A stretch of DNA of 64,000 nt from Brucella anthropi ATCC 49188 (lineage in GTDB: Bacteria; Pseudomonadota; Alphaproteobacteria; Rhizobiales; Rhizobiaceae): positions 391,001-455,000 of the forward strand of contig NC_009668.1 in NCBI RefSeq assembly GCF_000017405.1, given 5' to 3'. A model generated the notes under the pieces. It worked only from the letters and a program-made list of their open reading frames with translations. It ran no database searches and was not told where the DNA came from. The position numbers were made by a program, and so were the translations under genes. This document shows, one piece after another, positions 53,154-62,289 of the stretch. Numbering within the stretch: the stretch's first letter is position 1; each line of letters starts with the position of its first letter.

Positions 53154-54077
53154 ATGACGGAACAGGCGTTGTTATCTGAACTGGATAGGCTGGTTTCTGA
53201 AGAGCGAAACCCACGCACGATGGATATCGATCTCTTGTCGAGCCTTGCTATCGTACGCCGCATCAACGACGAGGATCATCTGGTTCCCGCCGCTGTTGAG
53301 CAAGTGCTGCCTCAGGTCGCCCAGGCCGTCGATAAGGTCGTCGACGCATTTCGGGTTGGCGGTCGGCTGATTTATTTGGGCGCAGGAACAAGCGGACGTC
53401 TTGGCGTTCTCGATGCATCGGAATGTCCGCCGACTTTCAGCGTACCGGAAGGCATGGTGATCGGGCTGATTGCAGGCGGCGTGGATGCATTGCAACATGC
53501 AATCGAAGGGGCAGAAGATGATCCGTCGCTCGGGGAATCTGATCTGCGCAACATAGGTCTGACTTCGCACGATGTTGTCGTGGGAATCGCCGTTAGCGGG
53601 CGAACGCCCTATGTAATAGGCGGGCTCGCCTACGCAGAATCGATCGGCGCTACGACCGTGGCGCTCTCCTGCAATCCCGATTCGACCATTGCGACCATGG
53701 CTGAAATCGCGATATCGCCAGTTGTTGGGCCTGAAATACTGACGGGCTCGACGCGGCTCAAGTCCGGTACGGCGCAGAAGCTCGTTCTTAATATGCTGAC
53801 GACGGCGAGCATGATCCGAATAGGGAAGACATACGAGAATCTCATGGTGGACGTCAGTGCCACCAACAATAAGCTTGTCGCGCGGGCATCGCGAATTGTC
53901 ATGCAGGCAACCGGTTGCGGGGCGGGGGAGGCAAAACGCGTTCTCGCTTTGACGGATAATGAGGTCAAGCTTGCAATCCTCATCACGATCACCGGAATGC
54001 CAGTGGATGAGGCAAGAAAGGCATTAAAGAATGCTGGGGGATTTCTTAGACAGGCAATAAATGCCAATAAAGCGTGA
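53154..54077 (+). CDS. murQ: N-acetylmuramic acid 6-phosphate etherase
   Basis: 307 residues. The signature [25 protein letters not shown] in pieces near residues 74-97, [19 protein letters not shown] SIS segment near 145, and [28 protein letters not shown] near 215 identify MurQ clearly. It removes the lactyl ether from MurNAc-6-phosphate, giving GlcNAc-6-phosphate and D-lactate. It follows a 100-base spacer with two operator candidates, so it may also have its own promoter. Confidence 0.96.
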   Translation: MTEQALLSELDRLVSEERNPRTMDIDLLSSLAIVRRINDEDHLVPAAVEQVLPQVAQAVDKVVDAFRVGGRLIYLGAGTSGRLGVLDASECPPTFSVPEGMVIGLIAGGVDALQHAIEGAEDDPSLGESDLRNIGLTSHDVVVGIAVSGRTPYVIGGLAYAESIGATTVALSCNPDSTIATMAEIAISPVVGPEILTGSTRLKSGTAQKLVLNMLTTASMIRIGKTYENLMVDVSATNNKLVARASRIVMQATGCGAGEAKRVLALTDNEVKLAILITITGMPVDEARKALKNAGGFLRQAINANKA

Positions 54078-54133
54078 GCCGAAGCGGGGAAGCAGTCGGA
54101 CATTAGCATTGCAGTCATTTGCGAGGGAAGAAA

Positions 54134-55666
54134 ATGGGAGCGAGTTTCAAGAAAAGCCTTATTGCAGGCGCGGCCGCAATAGCGTTGAGCATTGGAAGCT
54201 TTGGTGGATTAGGTGTTTCGACGGCTTTTGCCGCGACGCTCCGAATGGCCTGGTCGCAGGATGCCACTGGTCTCGATCCGCATAAGCAGCCAGCATTTTC
54301 ATCGATTCGTCTGCTCGAGCTCATCTATGAGCCGCTCGTCCGTCTTGGTTCCGACCTTCAGATCGCACCTGCCATTGCCAAAAGTTGGGAATTTTCCGAA
54401 GGCGGAAAGGTTCTCACATTCAAGCTCGACAAGAATGCGAAATTTCAGAACGGTCAGCCGGTAACGCCAGCCGATGTGAAGGCCTCCTTCGAGCGCATTC
54501 TGGATGAAAAGACAGGCGCCGTCGCGCGTGCGAATTTCGGTTCCATTTCTGCTATTGAAACGCCGGATGCTGAAACGGTCGTCTTCAAACTCTCCCAGCC
54601 TGACGTTCCGCTATTGGCTGCAATCGCCAGCATCAATGCGGCGGTCGTTCCAGAAAGCGAGATCAAGGCGGGAACTATAGGTACGAAAACTATTGGGTCG
54701 GGTCCATTCATCCTTGAGCGCTGGGAACCGAATTCCAAGGAAGTGCTGAAAGCCAATCCCGACTGGGCGGGCGGTAAAGTAGCGATCGACGGGATAGATA
54801 TCAGTGTTCTGCCGGACGAAACAGCAATCCTTGCGGCGCTTCGCGCCAAGCAGATCGACTTTGCGCTCCTCAACGACCCTCTGGTTGCAACGATGGTGCC
54901 GAACGAAAGCGCTCTGGAACTGGTGCGCACTCCGGCTCTTGCTTATCATGTCTTGCAGTTGAACCCGTCGCGCAAGCCGATGACGGAACTGGCCGTGCGT
55001 CAGGCAATCTCCTGTGCCGTTGATCGTCAAGATGTGCTCGATACAGCCTTGCTCGGTGAAGGCAAGGTAACGGGCCCGCTGACAATGCCCGCCTATGCGA
55101 GCGATCCAAACACGCTCTTCTGCTACAAGCGCGATGTCGAAAAAGCGAAGAAGCTGATGGCGGATGCCGGTTATGCGGATGGTTTTTCGGCAACTATCAT
55201 TGCTGCAAATGGAGAGCCTGCAACCGCTGCAGCCGAAGCCCAGGTTCTCCAGTCGCAACTCGCCGAAATCGGCATCAAGCTCGATATCCGCATGATGGAA
55301 CTCAACGTCTATGTCGATACGTGGTTGAAGGGCGACTTCGATATGGCGGTGGCGCTTAACGGTGGTTCGGCTGATCCCTACACGATGTATGGCCGTTACT
55401 GGACAAAGGCGGGTAACCTGCAGAAAGTCGCACAGTATATTGACGATACGCTTGACGATCTGATGCAAAAGGGAAGAGCCGAGACTGATCCTGAAAAACG
55501 CAAGCTTATCTTCTCTGACTTCGAAAAGCACATAACGGAAGTTTCTCCGTGGATATGGCTTTATACGGCCAACAACTATGTCGCCTACCAGAAGAACGTT
55601 ACCGGTTTTGAGCCTCGCGCTACCGGTTCGCTGTTCGGCGTAACCAAGCTGCAGATCGGGCAGTGA
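54134..55666 (+). CDS. Oligopeptide ABC transporter solute-binding protein (SBP family 5)
   Basis: 510 residues. Signal peptide evident (FKKSL, hydrophobic core, TAFAATLRMAW, cleavage near residue 35). Family 5 blocks DATGLDPHKQPAFSSIRLLELIYEPLVRL and AIAKSWEFSEGGKVLTFKLDKNAKFQNGQPVTPADVKASFERI are clear. GAGGG lies six bases upstream of ATG 54134. In a murein operon the likely ligands are murein peptides or anhydromuropeptides, taken from the periplasm (inference). A strong hairpin follows the stop. Confidence 0.9.
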   Translation: MGASFKKSLIAGAAAIALSIGSFGGLGVSTAFAATLRMAWSQDATGLDPHKQPAFSSIRLLELIYEPLVRLGSDLQIAPAIAKSWEFSEGGKVLTFKLDKNAKFQNGQPVTPADVKASFERILDEKTGAVARANFGSISAIETPDAETVVFKLSQPDVPLLAAIASINAAVVPESEIKAGTIGTKTIGSGPFILERWEPNSKEVLKANPDWAGGKVAIDGIDISVLPDETAILAALRAKQIDFALLNDPLVATMVPNESALELVRTPALAYHVLQLNPSRKPMTELAVRQAISCAVDRQDVLDTALLGEGKVTGPLTMPAYASDPNTLFCYKRDVEKAKKLMADAGYADGFSATIIAANGEPATAAAEAQVLQSQLAEIGIKLDIRMMELNVYVDTWLKGDFDMAVALNGGSADPYTMYGRYWTKAGNLQKVAQYIDDTLDDLMQKGRAETDPEKRKLIFSDFEKHITEVSPWIWLYTANNYVAYQKNVTGFEPRATGSLFGVTKLQIGQ

Positions 55667-55679
55667 CGTCATGAAATCC

Positions 55680-55706
55680 GCCACGTCTTCAATATGGAGG
55701 CGTGGC
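55680..55706 (+). promoter_or_regulatory. Hairpin after the murein-operon binding-protein gene
   Basis: Stem GCCACGTCTTC / GGAGGCGTGGC (11 pairs, two of them G-T) with loop AATAT, 13 bases after the stop, followed by TTTCC. Same placement as the hairpins after the other two binding-protein genes. Confidence 0.55.
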
Positions 55707-55748
55707 TTTCCAGTGCCTTCCTTGACGGCAGGCCGTGAGTAATCTGAC

Positions 55749-56708
55749 ATGAATTATCTGACACGTCGGCTGCTGACATTTCCCCTGGTTATGCTGGGGG
55801 TGTCGATCCTTGTCTTCGTCGCGATCCGTATGGTTCCAGGTGATTCCATTACGGCTATGCTTGGAACGGAAGCAGGGCTGCTGACGCCGGAACAGCGGCA
55901 GTCTCTGGCGCAATATTTTGGTATCGACCAAAGCTGGACCACGCAGTACTGGCGTTGGCTCGGTGACGTAGTGCAAGGTAATCTGGGTGTCTCGGTCACA
56001 TTCGGGAAGCCAGTTCTGACAGTTATTCTGGAACGCTTCCCGCTGACACTGCAGCTGGCATTGATGTCGATGATTATTGCCTTGCTTATCGGCCTCCCGG
56101 CCGGGGTTTATGCAGCAACGCGCAACGAAAAAATGTCCGATCTGGTGGTCCGCATTTTTGCAATGATCGGGCAGTCGACTCCGAGCTTCGTTCTTGGTCT
56201 CCTCTTCATTTATATTCTTTCGGCAGGGTTCGGTGTGTTGCCGACTATGGGCGAATTCACGCCGCTATGGGTAAATCCGTGGCAGAATTTTCTACAGATG
56301 ATTTTGCCCGCCATAACGCTCGGCTGTGCATTTGCGGCGTCGGTCACACGCATATCGCGTTCGGCTATGTTGGATGTTCTAAGTGACGATTATGTTCGCA
56401 CTGCCCGCAGCAAGGGTGCCTCGGCCCGCTCTGTCATCTGGCGACACGCATTGCCGAACGCACTCATCCCTGTGGTGACGCTGAGTGGTGTAGAATTTGG
56501 TTACCTTCTGGGCGGAGCCGTGCTGGTCGAGCAGATCTATGCTCTGCCGGGGCTCGGACGCATGGTGCTGGATGCCATATTGCAGCGCGACTATGCGCTG
56601 GTACAGGGTAGTATTCTCTTCATCGCGTTCAACTTCATGATCGTCAATCTGCTTGTTGATCTTCTTTACGTTGCGCTCGATCCGCGCATTCGTCTGGGGG
56701 AAAACTAA
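55749..56708 (+). CDS. Oligopeptide ABC transporter permease, DppB/OppB-type
   Basis: 319 residues, about six hydrophobic helices. The first helix begins LLTFPLVMLGVSILVFVAIRM, then DSITAMLGTEAGLLTPEQRQSLAQYFGIDQSW, and the EAA loop ARSKGASARSVIWRHALPNALIPVV. Its stop overlaps the next permease ATG by one base (TAATG). Confidence 0.92.
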   Translation: MNYLTRRLLTFPLVMLGVSILVFVAIRMVPGDSITAMLGTEAGLLTPEQRQSLAQYFGIDQSWTTQYWRWLGDVVQGNLGVSVTFGKPVLTVILERFPLTLQLALMSMIIALLIGLPAGVYAATRNEKMSDLVVRIFAMIGQSTPSFVLGLLFIYILSAGFGVLPTMGEFTPLWVNPWQNFLQMILPAITLGCAFAASVTRISRSAMLDVLSDDYVRTARSKGASARSVIWRHALPNALIPVVTLSGVEFGYLLGGAVLVEQIYALPGLGRMVLDAILQRDYALVQGSILFIAFNFMIVNLLVDLLYVALDPRIRLGEN

Positions 56709-57547
56709 TGCGGATATTGCGTTCCGTTTTTGCTCATCCGAGTGGCCGTATCGGCGGGCTCATCGTATTGATCTATCTGATCGTCGCGTTTCTGGGGTAT
56801 TTCGGTTTTACGCCGCATGACTCGTTGATGCAGTACCGGATAGACAGGCTGCGTCCTCCAAGTGCTGCCCACTGGATGGGAACTGACCTGTTCGGTCGTG
56901 ACGTCATGAGCCGCCTGATGGCAGGCATCGCGCAATCCTTCATCGTTGGCTTTTCTGCGGTCGGAATTGCCGCCATCGCGGGCACCGTTCTGGGATTGAC
57001 TGCGGCATGGTTTGGGCGCTGGTGGGATGGAACTGTCATGCGCGTCATGGACGTGCTTCTGGCATTTCCGGCAATCTTGCTTGCGCTTCTGATCATTGCC
57101 GTTGTCGGACCGGGAACAGGAACAAGTATCGCCGCCATCGCCATCGTCTACACCCCGATTTTTACGCGGGTTGTGCGTGGTCCGGCCTTGTCGATCAAAA
57201 CACGTGAATTTGTTGATGCAGCGCGTACGTTCCACAGTAGCAACCGTTACATCCTTTCGCGCCATCTGCTGCTTAATCTGATCGCGCCTCTGACCGTCCA
57301 GATCACCTTGGCGCTTGCCTGGTCGCTGCTGACTGAAGCAGGCTTGAGCTTCCTCGGTCTCGGCACGCAGCCGCCGGCTTCGTCGCTTGGTCTCATGCTG
57401 GCAGATGCGCGCAATCTCATGGAAACCGCGCCATGGCTGCTGGCATTTCCGGGACTGGCGATCATGATCGGTATACTTGGCTTCAACCTTCTGGGTGATG
57501 CTCTGCGCGACATTCTCGATCCCAGAATGCGGAGGGTAGCGGCATGA
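56708..57547 (+). CDS. Oligopeptide ABC transporter permease, DppC/OppC-type
   Basis: 279 residues. The block AAHWMGTDLFGRDVMSRLMAG near residue 55, the EAA-type loop DAARTFHSSNRYILSRHLLLNL and the C-terminus ALRDILDPRMRRV are typical. It lacks the longer N-terminal tail seen in the DppC-type protein at 15620. It overlaps the ATPase gene by four bases (ATGA). Confidence 0.92.
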   Translation: MRILRSVFAHPSGRIGGLIVLIYLIVAFLGYFGFTPHDSLMQYRIDRLRPPSAAHWMGTDLFGRDVMSRLMAGIAQSFIVGFSAVGIAAIAGTVLGLTAAWFGRWWDGTVMRVMDVLLAFPAILLALLIIAVVGPGTGTSIAAIAIVYTPIFTRVVRGPALSIKTREFVDAARTFHSSNRYILSRHLLLNLIAPLTVQITLALAWSLLTEAGLSFLGLGTQPPASSLGLMLADARNLMETAPWLLAFPGLAIMIGILGFNLLGDALRDILDPRMRRVAA

Positions 57548-59292
57548 ACAAGCTTCTGTCCGTCTCAAACCTTCGTGTCGGTTTCGGGCGCAATCCTGAA
57601 GCTAATGAGATTGTGCGCGGTGTGAGTTTCGATCTTGCCGCCGGGGAAACGCTGGCGATTGTCGGGGAAAGCGGTTCCGGTAAATCTGTAACGGCCTTGT
57701 CGATCAATCGCCTTGTGGATTTTGGCGGCGGGCACATTATCGATGGAACGATCGAGCTGAATCGCGCGAACGGTACCACCATCGATCTTGCGACTGCGAA
57801 TGAAGCTGAGCTGACGAAAGTCCGTGGCGCGGAAATCGGCATGATTTTTCAGGAGCCCATGACGTCACTCAATCCAGTGCTCACTATCGGGACACAGATT
57901 GAGGAATCGTTTCGCCTTCACCGTGGACTTACCGGCAAGCAGGCAGCTTCCGCTGCCAAGGACGCACTTGATCGCGTACGCATTCCGGATGCTGCACGGC
58001 GTCTCAAATACTGCCCGAACCAGCTTTCCGGCGGTATGCTGCAACGGGTGATGATTGCAACGGCGCTTGCCTGCAATCCGCGCCTCATGATTGCCGACGA
58101 GCCGACCACAGCGCTCGATGTTACGGTACAGGCACAGATCATGGCACTTCTGGCAGAGCTGAAGCGCGAAACCGGCATGGCGATGATCTTTATCACTCAT
58201 GACATTGGTCTGGTCGCAGGTATGGCCGACAAGGTCATGGTGATGCAACACGGCGAGGCAGTGGAGCAAGGTGAACTGAATGTCGTTCTCGATCAGCCTC
58301 AGCATCCTTACACGCAGCATCTCCTGAAGGCTGTGCCACATTTTGAAAGCGGCAAGGCGGTACGAACGGATAACGTACGCGCAGCCAAACCCGGAACGAA
58401 CCCAATTCTGGCTGTGGAAGGGCTCACAGTCCGGTTCCCCGTCAAGGGCGGCATTCTTGGCCGCAGACTTGGTGCAGTTCATGCCGTGGAGAGTGTCGAT
58501 TTCGATCTTGTTCCGGGCGAAACACTGGCGGTCGTAGGGGAGAGTGGTTCGGGTAAGTCGACGACTGCGCGTGCGATTCTCGGGCTCGTCAAAGCGTCAC
58601 GCGGCAAGCTTGAAGTCGGTGTGGCAGATACCGCCGATACTCGAAATTCATCTTCTGTGCAGATGGTTTTTCAAAACCCCTATGCATCGCTTAATCCTCG
58701 TCTGCGTATCGATAGCATTCTTGCTGAGCCGGTCATAGCTGCTGGCGGGCGCGACGGGCCGGAAACACGACAGAAGATGCTGCAGTTGCTTGACCGGGTG
58801 GGGCTGCCTGCAAACAGTCTGGAACGCTATCCGCACGAGTTCTCCGGCGGGCAGCGGCAGCGGCTTTGTATTGCCCGCGCCTTGATGCTGAATCCTTCAG
58901 TGTTGGTGCTCGACGAAGCCGTCTCAGCTCTCGACGTATCCGTACAGGCGAAAGTGCTGGAGCTGTTGATCGATCTCCAGAAGGAACGTGGTCTCGCCTA
59001 TCTGTTCGTGTCGCATGATATGGCGGTGGTGGAGCGTATCGCGCATCGCATCGCCGTCGTTTATGCTGGGCAGATCGTGGAAATTGGCGATGCCGCTTCC
59101 ATTCTTTCTGCACCGAAACACTCCTATACGAAGCGGCTGATCTCTGCCGTTCCAAGTATTGATCGGCGCAACGAGCATTTTACCCTCGATACGCGACAAG
59201 TGCCTTCACTCGTACGCCCGCTGGGATATGAGCCGGCACCGGCAAACTGGCAGACATATGGCCATGATCACATGGCCCGGGCCGAGGCATAA
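57544..59292 (+). CDS. Oligopeptide ABC transporter ATPase, two fused domains
   Basis: 582 residues holding both nucleotide-binding domains in one chain, as in YejF or GsiA. Domain 1: Walker A GESGSGKS at 41-48, signature LSGGMLQR, Walker B LMIADEPTTALD. Domain 2: Walker A GESGSGKS near 335, signature FSGGQRQR, Walker B VLVLDEAVSALD, where Ala replaces the common Pro after DE. Between them lies the oligopeptide-transporter tail HPYTQHLLKAVPHF. This contrasts with the separate ATPases of the other Dpp-type operon in this window. Confidence 0.93.
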   Translation: MNKLLSVSNLRVGFGRNPEANEIVRGVSFDLAAGETLAIVGESGSGKSVTALSINRLVDFGGGHIIDGTIELNRANGTTIDLATANEAELTKVRGAEIGMIFQEPMTSLNPVLTIGTQIEESFRLHRGLTGKQAASAAKDALDRVRIPDAARRLKYCPNQLSGGMLQRVMIATALACNPRLMIADEPTTALDVTVQAQIMALLAELKRETGMAMIFITHDIGLVAGMADKVMVMQHGEAVEQGELNVVLDQPQHPYTQHLLKAVPHFESGKAVRTDNVRAAKPGTNPILAVEGLTVRFPVKGGILGRRLGAVHAVESVDFDLVPGETLAVVGESGSGKSTTARAILGLVKASRGKLEVGVADTADTRNSSSVQMVFQNPYASLNPRLRIDSILAEPVIAAGGRDGPETRQKMLQLLDRVGLPANSLERYPHEFSGGQRQRLCIARALMLNPSVLVLDEAVSALDVSVQAKVLELLIDLQKERGLAYLFVSHDMAVVERIAHRIAVVYAGQIVEIGDAASILSAPKHSYTKRLISAVPSIDRRNEHFTLDTRQVPSLVRPLGYEPAPANWQTYGHDHMARAEA

Positions 59293-59297
59293 CTATC

Positions 59298-60332
59298 ATG
59301 GCAGAACCGAATGTCCGCCACTCCGTCGATACTGCTTTTACGGCTCGCTTTGAGAAAGCTTTCAGCCTTCTGACAGGTGCGTGCGACTCAGGCCGTATTC
59401 CGGGAGGGGTGCTCGGAATGGTCGATCTCTCCGGGAACCGGGCTGTCCGGGCGACTGGCTATGCGCAGATCATTCCGGCCCGGCGCGCGATGACAACCGA
59501 TACGTGGTTCGATCTCGCCTCGCTGACCAAAGTGATTTTCACGACACCTCGCATCCTTACGCTGGCTGAGGAAGAGGTCATTGACCTCGATGCACCATTG
59601 ATCACGTTGCTTCCGGATCTTCGGCAATATGATAATGATGCCTGGGAGCGCAAAGTCACCTTTCGTGAATGTCTCGGCCACCAGACGCCATTTCCGTCGG
59701 TCGAACCGATCTACACATATGGACGGGATCCGGAATTGTTGCGCGCGTTCGTATTGCAACGCGAATGGAGAGAATCCGCGCCGGTTTATTCAGACATCAA
59801 TTTCATTCTGCTCGGTTTTGCGATGGAAAGATTATACGGCAAGACCATTCGCGAGATGGACCCCGGCGAAGGCTTTGCCTTTTCCGCGGAGCCGGAGATT
59901 AGTGCCGCTACCGAAAATTGCACCTGGCGCAATCGTGTACTCTGCGGTGAGGTGCACGACGACAATTGTTCAGCGTTGCAGGGTGCGGCGCATGCGGGTC
60001 TGTTCGGTACGGCTGCGTCCATACTTGATTTCGCGCTTGGCTTGCTTGACGGCACGGGTGCATCGCAAAACGTTATCGAACACATGCGCCAACCACTATC
60101 CGCCACCCGTACGCATGGCTGGGAACGGCCTTATGACGGTTGGTCGGGGGGCAATTTCAATTCGAAGGATACAATCGGGCATACCGGTTTCACGGGAACC
60201 GGCTTGTGGATTGATTTTGAAGCGGGCAGGGCATGGACCTTGCTCACCAATCGTATTCATCCGACACGTCACTTTGACAGCGGTATTCTGGCGCTGCGTC
60301 AGGGTGTCGGCGACGCAATTTCATTGGGATAG
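59298..60332 (+). CDS. Beta-lactamase-fold serine hydrolase
   Basis: 344 residues, class C beta-lactamase family. SxxK motif is S-L-T-K in WFDLASLTKVIFTT near residue 75, and the Tyr motif is Y-S-D in PVYSDINFILLGF near residue 165. The third motif region is TIGHTGFTGTGLWID near residue 290. No signal peptide, so it acts in the cytosol. Members near murein genes are D,D-peptidases or cleave muramyl-peptide bonds. It lies six bases after the ATPase and ten before anmK, so it should act on the imported murein fragment (inference). Confidence 0.85.
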   Translation: MAEPNVRHSVDTAFTARFEKAFSLLTGACDSGRIPGGVLGMVDLSGNRAVRATGYAQIIPARRAMTTDTWFDLASLTKVIFTTPRILTLAEEEVIDLDAPLITLLPDLRQYDNDAWERKVTFRECLGHQTPFPSVEPIYTYGRDPELLRAFVLQREWRESAPVYSDINFILLGFAMERLYGKTIREMDPGEGFAFSAEPEISAATENCTWRNRVLCGEVHDDNCSALQGAAHAGLFGTAASILDFALGLLDGTGASQNVIEHMRQPLSATRTHGWERPYDGWSGGNFNSKDTIGHTGFTGTGLWIDFEAGRAWTLLTNRIHPTRHFDSGILALRQGVGDAISLG

Positions 60333-60341
60333 GAGACGTCT

Positions 60342-61457
60342 ATGCAGCCAATATGGGCCGTTGGCCTGATGACCGGTACCGTTCTTGATGGAAACATCGA
60401 TGTTGCTCTGTTGAAAACTGATGGCGAAACCATTGCAGAATTCGGCGCTTACGCGTTGAAACCTTATCCGCGTTGGATTCGTGATCTTCTCGAACAGGCG
60501 CAGGCCGAGGCTCGCGTCTGGAATTTTGAAGGTGCGGAACCTGCGATTTTTGCTGAGGCAGAGGAAGCGCTGACACGCGCGCAGTCTGCGGCAGTGCGCG
60601 AACTGGTCGAGGAAAGCGGGCTGTCGATGGCGGATATCGGCGTTGTCGGTTTCCACGGGCAGACGGTTTTACATCGCGCACCGCAGGCAGGCAGGCTTGG
60701 TGATACAAGGCAGCTTGGCGATGGAAGGCTTATGAGCCAACTGCTCGCTACTAAAGTGGCTTATGATTTCCGGACGGCAGATATTCGGGCTGGCGGGCAG
60801 GGTGCTCCGCTTGCGGCCGTCTATCATGCTGCCTTGCTGCGCAGTGCCGATGCGAGTGGTAATACTGCGATTCTCAATCTCGGTGGTGTCGGTAACATCA
60901 CCTGGTGGGATGGTGATGATGCGCTTGTGGCATTCGATACCGGTCCAGCCAATGCGCCTATCAATGACTTTATGAAAAAGCGGGGATTGGGCGAAATGGA
61001 CCGCGATGGGGCACTGGCAGCAAAAGGTAAGGTAGACGAAGACCGGCTCGCCGAACTGCTCAAGCACCCCTATTTGATTGCTCCGTATCCCAAGTCGTTG
61101 GATCGCTTCGACTTTACCGAGATGATGGCCGACGGCCTGAACGAGGAAAATGGCGCGGCGACATTGACCGCGTTCACGACCTCGGCGGTGGGGAAGGCTC
61201 TGGATATTTTGCCGCGTCGGCCGAAGCGGCTTGCAGTCAGTGGCGGTGGCCGTCGCAATCCAACCATGATGCATATGCTGGTCGAGCGCGCCGAGGTGGA
61301 ACTCGTGCCTGTCGAAGCGCTCGGCTGGCGAGGCGATGCTGTAGAAGCTGAATGTTTTGCTTTCCTCGCAGTGCGAGTCTTGCGCGGTTTGCCTATCAGT
61401 TTTCCGAGCACAACCGGGGTTCCTGAGCCAATGACCGGCGGAGAACTAGTCGGTTGA
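60342..61457 (+). CDS. anmK: Anhydro-N-acetylmuramic acid kinase
   Basis: 371 residues. Nucleotide-binding block [16 protein letters not shown] at residues 6-21, [12 protein letters not shown] near 105, [11 protein letters not shown] near 180 and [12 protein letters not shown] near 200 identify AnmK of the Rhizobiales type. It opens the 1,6-anhydro ring of anhMurNAc and phosphorylates it to MurNAc-6-phosphate, the MurQ substrate. It is the last gene of the operon before a strong terminator. Confidence 0.95.
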   Translation: MQPIWAVGLMTGTVLDGNIDVALLKTDGETIAEFGAYALKPYPRWIRDLLEQAQAEARVWNFEGAEPAIFAEAEEALTRAQSAAVRELVEESGLSMADIGVVGFHGQTVLHRAPQAGRLGDTRQLGDGRLMSQLLATKVAYDFRTADIRAGGQGAPLAAVYHAALLRSADASGNTAILNLGGVGNITWWDGDDALVAFDTGPANAPINDFMKKRGLGEMDRDGALAAKGKVDEDRLAELLKHPYLIAPYPKSLDRFDFTEMMADGLNEENGAATLTAFTTSAVGKALDILPRRPKRLAVSGGGRRNPTMMHMLVERAEVELVPVEALGWRGDAVEAECFAFLAVRVLRGLPISFPSTTGVPEPMTGGELVG

Positions 61458-61773
61458 AGAGACAATAACTATCCAATTTCTCCAAAGGGCAGCGTCAATC
61501 ACGTTGTCCTTTTTGTTTTTGACAGCACGAATTGAGCCTGATTGACCTAGTGCTCAGCTGATACGGCATATTAAAAGCGTTACTATCCAATAAAAACGAT
61601 CTAACATTAGGGTAATTCACTAACTGCGGTCGTTTGAAGTTACGTTGCGGCAAGCTTGACGCCGATATTCCATTTTTATTGCATAAGAACATGAAAAAAT
61701 ACAAGACTCATGCGATCTTCACGTTGATTTAGGCAATTCTCTTTATTGTTCTAATTTATCATGGAGAAATGCA
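61458..61773. other. Intergenic region after the murein operon
   Basis: About 316 bases. It holds the operon terminator at 61484-61515 and then an A+T-rich stretch with no gene seen. A possible promoter for the next operon is TTGACG at 61656-61661 with TTGCAT or GCATAA 17 to 19 bases later; this is a weak match. Confidence 0.5.
61484..61515 (+). terminator. Rho-independent terminator of the murein-recycling operon
   Basis: Stem AAAGGGCAGCGT / ACGTTGTCCTTT (12 pairs, two of them G-T) with loop CAATC, continued by TTGTTTTTG. It lies 27 bases after the anmK stop. Confidence 0.85.
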
Positions 61774-62280
61774 ATGAAACTAATTCGAGTCCTTGCCTGT
61801 CTGCTCTTGCCTTTCGTCTGGCTATCCGGGGCCGCTGCTGAACCGCTGGCCAAACCGACGGGTAAGCCGATCCTGGTCATATCCGGCAATATTTCGAATA
61901 CAAATGTTGACGATACAGCGCAATTTGATCGGGATATGCTGGAGGCCCTGGGTTTGGTGACCGTAGAAACGGCAAATCCATGGTATGATGGTCGTGTGCG
62001 TTTTGACGGCGTGTCGATGGACAAGCTTATGACGCTTGTCGGCGCCAAGGGAACGAAAGTGACTGCGGTAGCGTTGAACGATTATGTTAGCTCGTTACCG
62101 ATGGAAGACTTCAAGAAGTTCAATGTTATTCTTGCCATGAAACGAGATGGCAATTACATGCCGGTTCGCGATAAAGGACCATTGTTTATTATTTACCCGT
62201 ATGACAGCGACCCACAGCTCCAAAGCCAGACCTATTACACACGTTCCGCGTGGCAGGTTGCCAAGCTGATAGTTGAATAG
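61774..62280 (+). CDS. Small periplasmic SUOX-fold (molybdopterin-oxidoreductase-like) protein
   Basis: 168 residues. Signal peptide MKLIRVLACLLLPFVWLSGAAAEPL, cleavage near 22. The mature part resembles the oxidoreductase molybdopterin-binding domain: FDRDMLEALGLVTVE, then DGRVRFDGVSMDKLMTLVGAKGTKVTAVALNDYVSSLPM, and GPLFIIYPYD. It has no cysteine after the signal peptide, so the Cys that ligates molybdenum in sulfite oxidase and YedY is absent, and enzyme activity is doubtful. GGAG lies before the ATG. It is followed after nine bases by a GGDEF-EAL protein with a periplasmic domain, to which it may relay a signal (inference). Confidence 0.78.
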   Translation: MKLIRVLACLLLPFVWLSGAAAEPLAKPTGKPILVISGNISNTNVDDTAQFDRDMLEALGLVTVETANPWYDGRVRFDGVSMDKLMTLVGAKGTKVTAVALNDYVSSLPMEDFKKFNVILAMKRDGNYMPVRDKGPLFIIYPYDSDPQLQSQTYYTRSAWQVAKLIVE

Positions 62281-62289
62281 AGGCAAAGT

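Noticed and set aside
54611..55750. 379-codon minus-strand frame inside the murein SBP gene
   Set aside because: Antisense to a clear solute-binding protein with a signal peptide; no motif, no ribosome site.
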